Shown here one piece after another: positions 24,701 through 36,100 of a DNA stretch of 64,000 bases. This stretch comes from Lingula anatina (Eukaryota > Brachiopoda > Lingulata > Lingulida > Lingulidae), in NCBI RefSeq assembly GCF_001039355.2, contig NW_019775524.1, forward strand, positions 1,294,065 to 1,358,064, read 5' to 3'. Made by a program: the position numbers and the translations under genes. The notes under the pieces are model-generated. The model searched no databases, was not told the DNA's origin, and was given only the letters and a program-made list of their open reading frames with translations. Positions within the stretch are counted from its first letter, which is position 1, and each line of letters starts with the position of its first letter.

Positions 24701-27700
24701 TTTCCAGGGTGTTGTAGTGACATTGAAGGAAGGGTATGGTTTTATCAAATGTGCAGACAGAGATGCACGCATGTTCTTCCACTTCAGTGAGCGTCTGGAT
24801 CCTGACTCGGAAATAAATTTACAAGATGAGACAGAATTTACTGTCATTCAGGTATGTAGCTGTAGTCAGTGTTGCCTAGGTCTTCTTTTGGAGAGGAGAA
24901 GGGATACGATGAGATGAGTGTTGATGGGATATTTTTGAAGTAGTTTGCATTATTTATTTCACTGAGAGAATTTTTAAGATAAAGATACTTTTCCTGTTAC
25001 TCCTGCATGTAATAAGTGTCCTCATCTAAATTTTTACATATTTACAAGATTTTTTTCTCTGCTAGGATCCCAGCTCACCAAGTCGTCATATTGCCATTCG
25101 AATCAAGCAACTACCAAAAGGAACAATTTCATTTGAGAGCGTCTCTAAGGATAAATACATAGGTGTTGTGGAGAAGGAACCAGCAACACACAAAAGTCCA
25201 AGTTAGTGACTTTTTAAGGACTTGAATGTTCTTCAGCTTAAGCGCCATCATTTGATGTTCTTTTCACTTCTTTGTTTAAGATCAGATGTTAACACTTAGC
25301 TGTAGTAGTATGTAATGTGTATTGTGTCTGAAATTGACTTTTATTGAATTATGACAACCATTTTGTTTCAGGTAAAAATAAAGAAGCAAATGACTTGTTT
25401 GGTCTGATAAGCTATGAACACAATGGAACAAAGCAGACAATCTCTTACCTCCTCAAGTCTATTACTGACATGAGGAACATACCAAAGTATGGGGATAAGG
25501 TAGGTGTAAATATGGAACATACCAAAGTATGGGGATAAGGTAGGAGTAAATATGGAACATACCAAAGTATGGGGATAAGGTAGGTGTAAATATGGAACAT
25601 ACCAAAGTATGGGGATAAGGTAGGAGTAAATATGGAACATACCAAAGTATGGGGATAAGGTAGGTGTAAATATGGAACATACCAAAGTATGGGGATAAGG
25701 TAGGTGTAAATATGGAACGTACCAAAGTATAGGGATAAGGTCAATTGGAGTGCCGATTCTGAATGTGTATTATTTATGTTGCAAGTGGCTTGATAATGTT
25801 AAACTATAATATCAGTGTAATATTGATGAAGAACCTGTATTTGGTATTCCATATTCCGCATAAGTGGAAGCATATCTGTATGTTTTCACAGCATTGATTT
25901 GTGCTTAATATAGAAAAATAAAGATGTGGCAACATTGTTATGATTTCCAGGTGGAATTTCATATCTCCGAAGTAAAACGCAACAGTAGCAAAACAGCTGT
26001 GAACATCAGGGTTCTCAGTCGCAACAGCACTCCAAGACAACAGGGTTTTATTGCAACTCTCAAAGACAACTTTGGATTCATTGAAAATGCAGAACATGAC
26101 AGAGAAATTTTCTTTCACTACAGGTACAGTATGTGGATAATGATGAATGAAATCAGGATATTCCTGTTACTATTACCCCGTTCACACTACGCTCAGTTAT
26201 CCGGATAAATTGCGAATTAGGTCACAATGCGAATAAATGCAGTAGTGTGAACGCAAGAGGATTTTTGTAATGCGCATTTTCAAAATCCTGCAAGCGAGGT
26301 GGATTTCTAAGCGCTATCCGGATAACTGACCGGAATCGACACCTGTACAGATCTAACTGCGCATGTGTGCAGATAAGTGCGGGTATCTATAAACGCTTGT
26401 TTATTACTGTAGCGATTGCACCAAACGTATTTGGAGGTCCCCACTCACTACAAAATGAGGAAACCAACTTATTTTGCCATCTTATACTTCTCAAGAATGC
26501 TGGAATGTCTTTAGAGTTGCATTTGTCGTCACAAATTTTTGTTGGTATTTTAAGATTTCCTGTGCGGCGCATGCGCGAGTGTTCAAAACAGGAAGTTAAA
26601 CCTGAAATTTTCAACGTGGAATTCGGATTTTCTTAGCGAGTGTGAACGCAATACCGAATCGGATTCCTCACGAAAAATCCGAATTATAGAAATGCGCATT
26701 TTTGTAACTGTAGTGTGAATGGGGTATATGTTAAATATTAGCTGTATCATTAGATTGAAACTCGTTTCAGTAGTAAATTAAGGTAACAAAATTTAAACCA
26801 CCATGTTGTTGACTTTATAGTTTTCCTGAAATATAAGAAAGGGAAACAAATACTAATAATAGGTTACTTTCAAAATTTCAGTGCTGTGGAAGGCGACCCT
26901 TGTGAGTTGGACCTTGGAGATGAGGTTGAGTTTTTGATCACAAAGAAGAGCACCAAAGTCAGTGCAGAGAACATCAGGAAGCTCCCCAAGGGAACTGTAG
27001 CTGTGGTGGTTAGTCTGCATTTGATTTGTAGTAAATGAATATATGATGGTTTCCATGGCAATCTGCAGTGATATAATTACATTTTGTGTATATTCATTTG
27101 CAATTTTTATATATTTGTATTTTTTTTACTTTGATGAAAAAAGTGCATCTCCATTAACTCTGAAATAAAATTCAAATGGAATGAATTCAGACTGTTGAGG
27201 GATGCATCTTTGCCAGATTTAAAGTAAATTGCTCTATGTAACTTTCCCCTGTATTTCTCCACTAGGCAAATCAACCTGGGATGAAGAGAGGGAAAATAAT
27301 ACGTCCTATGAGAATTGTCAACCCAGACCAAGATGAGTATTGTGGAATAGTACAAGTTGGAACAGATGGTGAGAGTTCATTTTGGTTAAAATGTTCTGTG
27401 TTTAAATGTACTTCTAAGGGGTGGTTGGGGAAAAGTTAGGATACATCTAATTGTGGGGGTTGGGATAGGTAGTTACAGCTGATTGTGTGTGTGTTGGGGG
27501 GGGGGGGGGGGTTTGGACTNGTTAGGATACATCTAATTGTGGGGGTTGGGATAGGTAGTTACAGCTGATTGTGTGTGTGTTGGGGGGGGGGGGGGAGTTT
27601 GGACTAGGTAGTTACAGATGCTGCTGCACACGTGCTTACACACTGATGCTGATTCTATCCATGATTGGGAAATATTTTAACAGTTTTTTATTTTTAAAAC

Positions 27701-29012
27701 AAGTTTTTAAAATTTTAACCTGGCAACACTGTTGGAACGTTTCCCCCTAATTTCCACTCCTTCCACAGATGATCCGTCTGCAGAGAAGTATCCCTATGGC
27801 ATTACCAGCCTGGCTGATAAGAGAGACTTCCTACAGAAGGGAGACATCGTCAAGTTTCAGATTTGTACGGTGAAGGGGACAAACAAAAAGATGGCCACCA
27901 ATGTGGCAGCTGAGAGGAAATACATCCGCGCCCATGTCGACTCAGTCAAGGGACAGGTGAGACATTGTATTTAAAGTCATTTGGGTCAATATTAAGATGG
28001 TCATGCTTACATAGTAGCATATAATGGAATTTTATAGCACTGTGTGAAGTCTGGCACCTGAGCTCAGTGAGGCTTATAAGACTGTTTAAACATACTGTTT
28101 ATTTAAAATTTCCTCTCAATTCTAATCTGAATGGATTATGGTTACTGGACTTTTTTTGGCAAATGGGAAATTGCAGCCATTATTAGAATCACACGCTGTG
28201 ACTTTGTTATACCATTATCATTAATGCAAAGTACAATTCATGGATAGTACATTAAATATCAATCCCAGTAGAACTGAGAATAATGTGTATAATATTTTCT
28301 CAATTTTGGCCACAGTATGGATTCCTGACCTACGAGGCAGAGGAATCCAAGAAGCTGTTCTTCCACATGACGGAGGTCCACGATGGGGTTGAACTTCAGC
28401 CAGGTGATGAGGTCGAGTTTGTGGTTGTCCAGAATCAACGTAATGGAAAATACTCGGCCTGTAGTCTGAGGAAGATCTGGTGAGCGGTGAAATTCTTATA
28501 ACAAAAATTATTTAGTTGGTGTTGTGTTCAATGTGTATAGTAGTATTAAATATGTGGACTTATTAGTTTTGAACATATTCTCTACATTTAAGATATTTCT
28601 GATAAATGTGTCTATAAATTAGTGAAGGAAAATAATTTTTATCTTTCATCTTGGTGTTCCAGTGAAACAAGACGCCCTGAACGCCTTCTTAGTCGCTTGA
28701 AGAGTNTGATTTAGTTGGTGTTGTGGTCAATGTGTATAGTAGTATTAAATATGTGGACTTATTAGTTTTGAACATATTCTCTACATTTAAGATATTTCTG
28801 ATAAATGTGTCTATAAATTAGTGAAGGAAAATAATTTTTATCTTTCATCTTGGTGTTCCAGTGAAACAAGACGCCCTGAACGCCTTCTTAGTCGCTTGAA
28901 GAGTGTCTCTGAAGACTCTGGTCAGAGAGTCACTGTGGTACGTCAACCCAAGGGTCCGGATGGCACAAAGGGCTTCAAGCAACAGAGAGTGAAATGGACA
29001 AGCCCTGTGTAA
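18717..29012 (+). CDS. CSDE1: CSDE1/UNR, complete 17-exon copy (second haplotype)
   Basis: Exons: 18717-18974 (ATG 18954), 21345-21512, 22024-22120, 22509-22669, 22941-23098, 23360-23561, 23858-24027, 24327-24498, 24708-24851, 25066-25201, 25372-25499, 25951-26123, 26882-27008, 27266-27368, 27769-27956, 28316-28479, 28862-29012. Every junction keeps phase, giving 820 aa (vertebrate about 798). Five canonical cold-shock domains lie near residues 54-120, 218-280, 383-445, 550-612 and 706-770, each with GF(I/L) and FFH RNA-contact motifs. Diverged CSD-like segments sit between them, and a SUZ-C-like tail follows ([22 protein letters not shown]). A truncated duplicate of the last exon (28663-28705) precedes the N at 28706. 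Against the primary haplotype this copy encodes K533 for R, E585 for D and L595 for V. Its exon 10 donor is GTTAGT, where the other copy has GTAAGT. Confidence 0.93.
25474..25741 (+). repeat. 40-bp minisatellite across the CSDE1 exon 11 splice donor, 7 units
   Basis: Seven 40-bp units begin at 25476 and every 40 bases to 25716. Each holds the end of exon 11 (ACCAAAGTATGGGGATAAG) and its donor GTAGGT or GTAGGA; the last unit has GTCAAT. The other haplotype has only two units (34832-34896). Forty is not a multiple of three, and using the second donor shifts frame and meets a stop soon after (K-V-W-G-stop). The first donor at 25500 must therefore be used for full-length protein. Confidence 0.92.
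26176..26724. mobile_element. 549-bp DNA transposon (TA target duplication), one haplotype only
   Basis: The ends are inverted: left CCCCGTTCACACTAC, right GTAGTGTGAATGGGG, flanked by TA on both sides. It lies in CSDE1 intron 12 of the second haplotype and is absent from the matching place in the primary copy (about 35320-35335). The subterminal regions repeat the terminal motif (TAGTGTGAACGCA near 26252; GAGTGTGAACGCA near 26637) and have many GCGCATTT and TCCGGAT words. No transposase is recognised in the two short open frames inside, so it is non-autonomous. Confidence 0.8.
27437..27605 (+). repeat. Local duplication around a single-N join in CSDE1 intron 14
   Basis: The block starting GTTAGGATACATCTAATTG at 27437 recurs at 27521, straight after the N at 27520, and both copies run into a poly(G) tract. 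The primary haplotype has only one such block (about 36059-36150). This looks like an unresolved overlap at a hard-to-sequence G tract. Confidence 0.8.
28706..28706. other. Assembly join inside the last CSDE1 exon
   Basis: A single N interrupts the last coding exon after 43 bases (28663-28705). The sequence after it goes back to intron 16 (28707 onward matches about 28508 onward) and then reads through an intact last exon at 28862-29012. The broken exon is an overlap artefact, not a pseudogene exon. Confidence 0.88.
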
Positions 29013-31098
29013 CATACATGCACTATCATAGCAACAGTCCAAAAAGAAACTTATGTATATTTTGTTTCATTTTTATGGTTATTTGTCTAGGTTTTTTTGT
29101 GTTGATTTTGTATCTCAGACATGTTTTCATAAATATTGTTTTGTCATGAAACTAAACATTTACTCAGTTATAAGATAAGATGAGAAGAAAGCACAGCATG
29201 AAAAAAGTTTTTTTTTATAAAATTTTGTAAAAAGTCAGGTCCATAGAGTCAGTGTTTGCAATACCATTGTAATGAATCTCTTTTACACTAGGCAAAGAGT
29301 TTTTCTTGTGTGGAATCTATAGCTGAAGATGTGTAAAACAGTTTTAACTTTTCTGCCCTAGACGGTCTAAGCGTACAACAACTCCAGTGTGCTTTAAGAA
29401 AAACATCATATTGAATATTGACAAAATATTGAAAGAGAACTAAAACTAGAAATTATGCTAACATGAAAACATCTGCCTGTTGGAAAATGCAGTTGCTTCT
29501 GAAAGCCCCAGGTGTGCCGAATTTCTGTTTGGTCTGATCTGGTTTACGTGATTTTTCAGCATATTGAATATTGTGTTGAAATCTTGTTGGTATGTTCTCT
29601 TAAAATGCATACCTTAATCCTGAAATGCTGTTGAAACAAAAGGCAATACAAATGGAATATAATATATGCTGAATGTGATTGTATGTCATTCTATGTTAAA
29701 TGTTTATACGGAAATTATTTACTTCTCTTTGTCAGTTCAAATGACATTAAGGACTGAGAGAGCTGTAAGAAAATACACACACAATATGGTGCTATTATAT
29801 GTGGTCTTGTCCATCTGTGATTAGAATTGTCAAAAATTACAGGCGTGCTTTAGAGTTAAGACATACAAGTAATAGTAGTCCAGTCTCAGCAAGCAGCAGT
29901 GAGACATTTGGTGCACTTAAGTGTTTTCATATGGCTATATAGTGCAAGTTATAACCGGGATTAGCTGATACTAGATGAATATAAAAACTATTAAAGACAT
30001 GCATTCCATGTATGACATAGTGCACTAGCCTGTTATCTCACAAGAAATATTTGTTAATCTTTAATTTGTGATAAGGTGAATTATTCACATAAAGGAAATA
30101 TTAATACACTTATCAACCAAGAGATATTAGACCCCAGTAATATGGGATATTGGACTGTTGCTATGGTTACATGAGTTGAACACAGTTGACCCCCATGATC
30201 AGCTTTAGTTGAAATGAAAACCTGTGTACTAACCAGTTCTTTATGGTACATTAATTATTAATTATTGTAATGTTATTTTCATTTACCTTTTTTTAAACTA
30301 ATTTTGCTTGCCTCAAGTTCAGTGTGCAATATTCTTTCTGATGATCCTCCTTGTTAGGTGGCCTTCCTTCTTCATCTTTATAAGAAGTGGGCTTTCTGTT
30401 GGCTGGTAACAAATATCTGATATTTGAACTATGTATTGGTTGTTTTCAAGTCCAATGTGTACTAGACAGATGCTTTTTTCTGGCCAAAGCTTCTAATTTG
30501 TCACCAAATTCTTAGAGGATTAATGTATTTTTTCTTAACAAGCTCTCTTTCCCGTCATCCATGTCTCCAGATTTATTAACATCTTACCAGTTGCTTTGAT
30601 TTGAAAAAAAAAGAAAGGAAAAAAAAAAGGAATTCATCAAAATAACTGTCCTAAACACCACTGCTGGGAGTCTGTTGTTGGTATTGGACCTGGGTCTGTT
30701 ATCAAGTCAGTGCAGATCACATTTGATCATGATGGAACCCAGGGTGGGTGATAGGTGCATTTTATCAGTGGTAGGACAAGATGAGCTAGCTGTTATGTTC
30801 ACCAGCATTGAATAAACAATGTTGAAACCAAAGTTTTGTTTATTCTTTTACTTTCACAAGCATGGAATGAGTTGGGCTTGAAAGTATGGGATTTTATAAA
30901 TTTATACAAATATTGCCGTTTTCAGTCTCCCAACTTTACCCAAAGATCTGTTTTGAGAATTGCCAAATCTTTTAGTCACCGTATTTTAATTTCTTGCCAA
31001 AAATGTCTTCATACCCAAAAACAAAGAGGTGGGGAGGGCAACCTGTGCAAATAAAGGGTCGATTGACCCATTGTATATCAATTCAATATTGTGATACT

Positions 31099-31976
31099 TA
31101 TGGGCGGCCAAAAGGGCAAAAATTTATGTCGTCGATTCAGTTATGTTTCGTCGATTCACTGCCTTCCCATCGATTCAGGTTCAAGTTTAAACGATCATGT
31201 CATAAATTCAACATCTACTTTTGTCAATTCAGTTGTCAAACATTTCTCATCTATGGTGTATTAAAACCAATGCTGTCACTATTTTCGTCGATCGTGTAAC
31301 TAATCTCGTCGATCGTCAAACTGTTTTCGTCGATCGTGTAACTATTCTCGTCGATCGTCTAATCTCGTCGATCGTGTAACTATTCTCATCGATCGTCTCA
31401 TCGATCGATCGCCAGAGGGCGCTGCGGTAGCAACACGTGCTTCTGTCTGTCAATCACGCGGTAATTTTTAACTCAGCCAGCCATGGTCAGAGTTAAGCAC
31501 AACTAGAAAATAATGTCCCTACAACCGAATATCTTTTAATTATTAACAACTAAAATTGAAATTGTTGAGAAAATGTTCTTATTTCACTAGCAATCATTTT
31601 GTTGTCTGCCATTTTGATAGTCATGTGATAGGCCAATGTGCTACCGCAGCGCCCTCTGGCGATCGATCGATGAGACGATCGACGAGAATAGACGATCGAT
31701 GAGAATGGTTACACGATCGACGAGATTAGTTGGACGATCGACGAGATTAGACGATCGACGAGAATAGTTACACGATCGACGAAAATAGTGACAGCATTGG
31801 TTTTAATACACAGTAGATGAGAAATGTTTGACAATTGAATTGACGAAATTTATGACAGGATCGTTGAATTTATGACAGGATCGTTTAAACTTGAAACTGA
31901 ATCGATGGGAAGGCAGTGAATCGACGAAACATAACTGAATCGACGACATGATTTTTTGCCCTTTTGGCCGCCCATA
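31099..31976. mobile_element. 878-bp long-arm foldback element, one haplotype only
   Basis: Inverted arms at 31099-31431 and 31640-31976 (about 335 bp each) flank a spacer of about 208 bp. The ends read TATGGGCGGCCAAAAGGGC and its complement. The target duplication is GATACT (31093-31098 and 31977-31982; 7 bp if the T of the end is counted). The empty site GATACTTGATATTG is intact at about 39430 in the primary haplotype. Each arm repeats TCGTCGATCGT units separated by GTAACTATTC-type spacers, and the inner arm edge holds GCCAGAGGGCGCTGCGG. No protein is encoded. Confidence 0.92.
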
Positions 31977-32753
31977 GATACTTGATATTGAGATTCAATA
32001 TATGAAAAACAGGCCTAGAAAGTTTAACTAAGAAACTCATTTTATTTACCATGCAACATGCTTCACAAATGAGGGCATTGAACATGAATTAATATGAAGT
32101 GTCACCACCTATGTGCCACCCTCTACCAAGGTCAAATTGATCTTTCACCAGATATTTACCAAAAGATCTCCATCTATTTCATGACTCGACTTTCAATCTG
32201 CAGAAAAATGCTCATAATAACATAATCTGCTGCACTGGTAGAGAGTATATGTCAACAGTAGTAAGTGGTAGATATCATTACCTGTGCAAAACCAAATAAA
32301 TGTAATTTTTTACAATAAATAAATTAAATAATAATAATGATAATAATAATAAAGCAAATAAAAATATCAAGGCAAGATTTTTTTGCCATACAAAATATTT
32401 CTCATTTTTTTGATTTAGCTATATGCATATATGAGAATGTTTCTAAAATGCTGCAAAAGACCTATTTCATATAACCAGTTTTATTTTAATACCAGCTGTA
32501 ATATAAATGTAAGTTATACATAACGGTGTCAGAGTATCCTGTGGAAGATTATAAGAATTTCACATGTTAACCATTTCCTTAATTCAATTGCATAAAAATA
32601 CAAAGGCACATTTACTGAATTATTTTACTACTTAAAAACTTACAGGAGGAACTTGTCACATAAAACACATAACATAAAATGTACAACTAATATAATTTCA
32701 GTTAATTTTAATCTACACTGGTTCTATAGTTAATTGCACAACAAATCAACTAA

Positions 32754-32925
32754 GGCCCCATTCAGAATAGGGGACTAACTAGTCCGAGGGTTAAATATGG
32801 CTGACCCACTTGAATACTTCCCCACAGGATATCTATTCAGTGTCTATTAATGGATTAGACAGCAAGTGAAGTGGGCTGCCATATTTAACCCTCAGACTAG
32901 TTAGTCTCCTATTCTGAATAGGGCC
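32754..32925. mobile_element. 172-bp Harbinger-like MITE (second haplotype copy)
   Basis: The inverted ends are about 48 bp: left begins GGCCCCATTCAGAATAGGGG, right ends CTATTCTGAATAGGGCC. Both sides are flanked by TAA, the 3-bp TWA-type duplication usual for PIF/Harbinger. The same insertion is at 40201-40372 in the primary haplotype, so it predates the haplotype split. Confidence 0.85.
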
Positions 32926-33007
32926 TAAAGCAATATCTGCTTCAAATCCAAAAATACCCACCCCCTTGAAAAGGGAGAGTTAAACTACCATTACGCTAGC
33001 AACATCA

Positions 33008-33086
33008 CTATTCTTCTTTTAATGATTCATTCAAAGTGGACACATTTCCATAACTGTCTCTAATCTTTTCAGTCCTTTCACCTGGC
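33008..33086 (-). pseudogene. Truncated haplotype copy of the small membrane protein gene
   Basis: This matches the last codons and stop of the gene at 40455-40679 (stop CTA at 33008-33010) and is cut by the N at 33087. It is an end-of-contig fragment of the second haplotype rather than a decayed gene. Confidence 0.85.
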
Positions 33087-33087
33087 N
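33087..33087. other. Assembly join: second-haplotype contig back to primary haplotype
   Basis: A single N. The sequence before it is in the small membrane gene. The sequence after it restarts in CSDE1 intron 6, matching 23749 onward and lying close to where the primary copy stopped at 18579. Confidence 0.9.
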
Positions 33088-33198
33088 CAACTTTGTCACT
33101 TTAGTAACATTCCTCTCACTCTTCATCCTTTATCCACCAAATTAAAACAAAAAGTAAACAAGTGAAATGTTATATTTCCCTGTCTTTCCTTCCCCCAG

Positions 33199-36100
33199 GG
33201 TAAGGAAGTAGCTGTAGATATCAGGCACCTGGCGGAAGGCACTGTCATATTTGAAGATGTCAGTCTGGAAACTACCAAAGGGAAAATTCAGAAAACGCTG
33301 AAGAACTCGCACAACCGAAGGCAGAGTGATCCTCTCGCGGGCAGGATAGTGTACCAAGCTAAAACTGGGTACGTGGGTGTTCCTCTGGTTACTTTTTGAC
33401 TGTTTGGAAAAGTTAAGTAAAAAAAAATGCTTGGAGTAAGAAGGAGGGAGTTGTCAGCAAAAAGGTTGGAACAAAAATTAAGTTTTTTCGGGAAGGCAAT
33501 TGATCTCAAAATTAAAAATATAATTGTTTTTATTTCCAGGCTAGTTGAGATTCCCTTGTAATGTTTGATTACATTTCTAGGCCATCCCTATGCAACTTAA
33601 TTTTATTTCATTTCTAGGTCAGTTGAGATCCTCTATATAATATTTTATTTCATATCTAGGTCAGTCGAGATCCCCTATGGAGACAAGGACCAGAAGGGTG
33701 ATTACACGTTGCAGTGTGGGGACTTAGTTGAATTTAACATTGCAACAGACAGAAGAGATAAACTGCAAAGAGGAACTAACATCAGACTTCTGGAAGAAAC
33801 ATTTAAAGTGAATGCTGAAAAGAGGGAGTATGTAAGTATCATATTTTTTTCGGGCAGCCATGTTCAAACAGAACTTTACTAATTGTTTTGTGGGAAGTAA
33901 GATTTGTATGGTTCTTACCACACAAATGGGCATTGTAGGTTTAGGGTGTTATATGTAAAGGTGAATTGAAATTGTGACTTAAAAAATATTTGTTTTGCTG
34001 ATATATCTCTTACATGAATATTGCCTTTCTCTTTCCAGGGTGTTGTAGTGACATTGAAGGAAGGGTATGGTTTTATCAAATGTGCAGACAGAGATGCACG
34101 CATGTTCTTCCACTTCAGTGAGCGTCTGGATCCTGACTCGGAAATAAATTTACAAGATGAGACAGAATTTACTGTCATTCAGGTATGTAGCTGTAGGCTG
34201 TTTTGTTAGGTCTTCATGTTTTGGAGAGGAGAAGGGATAGGTTGAGATCACTGGAGATGGGACATTTTTGAAGAAGTTTTATTGCATTATTTATTTCACG
34301 GAGAGAATCTTTTTAGAGAGCCTTGATTGGATAAAGATACTTTTGTAGTTACTCTCACATATACTAAGTGTCCTCGTCTGAACTTGTGTCTTTTTACACA
34401 CTTACAAAATGTATTTCTTTGCTAGGATCCCAGCTCACCAAGTCGTCATATTGCCATTCGAATCAAGCAACTACCAAAAGGAACAATTTCATTTGAGAGC
34501 GTCTCTAAGGATAAATACATAGGTGTTGTGGAGAAGGAACCAGCAACACACAAAAGTCCAAGTAAGTGACTTTTTAAGGACATGAATGTTCTTCAGCTTA
34601 AGCGCCATCATTGGATGTTCTTTTCACATCTTTGTTTAAGATCAGATGTTAACACCTAGCTGTAGTAGTATGTAATGTGTTTTGTGTAATTGACTTTTAT
34701 TGAATTATGACAACTATTTTGTTTCAGGTAAAAATAAAGAAGCAAACGACTTGTTTGGTCTGATAAGCTATGAACACAATGGAACAAAGCAGACAATCTC
34801 TTACCTCCTCAAGTCTATTACTGACATGAGGAACATACCAAAGTATGGGGATAAGGTAGGTGTAAATATGGAACATACCAAAGTATGGGGATAAGGTAAA
34901 TTAGAGCGCCGATTCTGAATGTGTATTATTTATATTGCAAGTGGATTGAGAATGTAAAATTGTTAAATATAAGTGTAATATTAAAGAAGAACCTGCATTT
35001 AATGTTTTATATCCTGGGTAAGCAGAAGCATATCTGCATGTTTTCACAGCATTGACTTGTGTTTAATATTGACAAATAAAGATGTGGCGAATATTGTTAT
35101 GCTTTCCAGGTGGAATTTCATATCTCCGAAGTAAAACGCAACAGTAGCAGGACAGCTGTGAACATCAGGGTTCTCAGTCGCAACAGCACACCAAGACAAC
35201 AGGGTTTTATTGCAACTCTCAAAGATAACTTTGGATTCATTGAAAATGCAGAACATGACAGAGAAATTTTCTTTCATTACAGGTACAGTATGTAGATAAC
35301 GATGAATGAAATTAGGACATTCCTGTTTGTATGTTAAATATTAGCTATATCATTGAATTGAATACAGGATGAAGCATATGAAACACATTTCATTAGTTAA
35401 GTAAGGTAACAAAATTTAAACCACCATGTTGTTGACTTTATAGTTTTCCTGAAATATAAGAAAGGGAAACAAAAAACTAATAATAGATCACTTTCAAAAT
35501 TTCAGTGCTGTGGAAGGCGACCCTTGTGATTTGGACCTTGGAGATGAGGTTGAGTTTGTGATCACAAAGAAGAGCACCAAAGTCAGTGCAGAAAACATCA
35601 GAAAGCTCCCCAAGGGAACAGTAGCTGTGGTGGTTAGTCTGCATTTGATTTGTAGTAAATTAATATATGATGGTTTTCATGGCAATCTGCAGTGATATTT
35701 TTACATTTTGTGTATATTCATTTGCAAATTTTATTTATTTGTAATTTTTTACTTTAATGAAAAAAGTGTATCACAGTTAACTCAGACATTAAATTCAAAT
35801 GGAATGGTTTCAGACTGTTGAGGGATGCATCTTTGCCAGATTTAAAGTAAATTGCTCTATGTAAATTTCCCCTGTATTTCTCCACAAGGCAAATCAACCT
35901 GGGATGAAAAGAGGGAAAATAATACGTCCAATGAGAATTGTCAACCCAGACCAGGATGAGTATTGTGGAATAGTACAAGTTGGAACAGATGGTGAGAGTT
36001 CATTTCGGTTAAAATGTTCTGTGTTTAAATGTACTTCTAAGGGGTGGTTGGGGGGAAAGTTAGGATACATCTGATTGTGGGGGTTGGGATGATATAGTTA

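Larger units (their letters stand above)
29013..33086 (+). other. CSDE1 3' UTR and downstream flank, second haplotype
   Basis: This matches 37351-about 40534 except for the 878-bp element at 31099-31976. A poly(A) signal AATAAA at 30811-30816 would give a CSDE1 3' UTR of about 1.8 kb. Thirty bases on, TTTATT (30839-30844) is the same signal on the minus strand and may end the convergent small membrane gene. The contig ends at 33086 inside that gene's coding sequence: a truncated copy of its 3' end lies at 33008-33086 on the minus strand. Confidence 0.75.

Noticed and set aside
25368-25744. Minus-strand ORFs rich in repeated Tyr/Leu/Ile-Pro-His segments
   Set aside because: They are open only because of the 40-bp minisatellite. 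All three frames cycle through the repeat and there is no independent support.
26367-26636. Short ORFs inside the 549-bp transposon as transposase remnants
   Set aside because: No recognisable catalytic or DNA-binding motif and no length consistent with a transposase.
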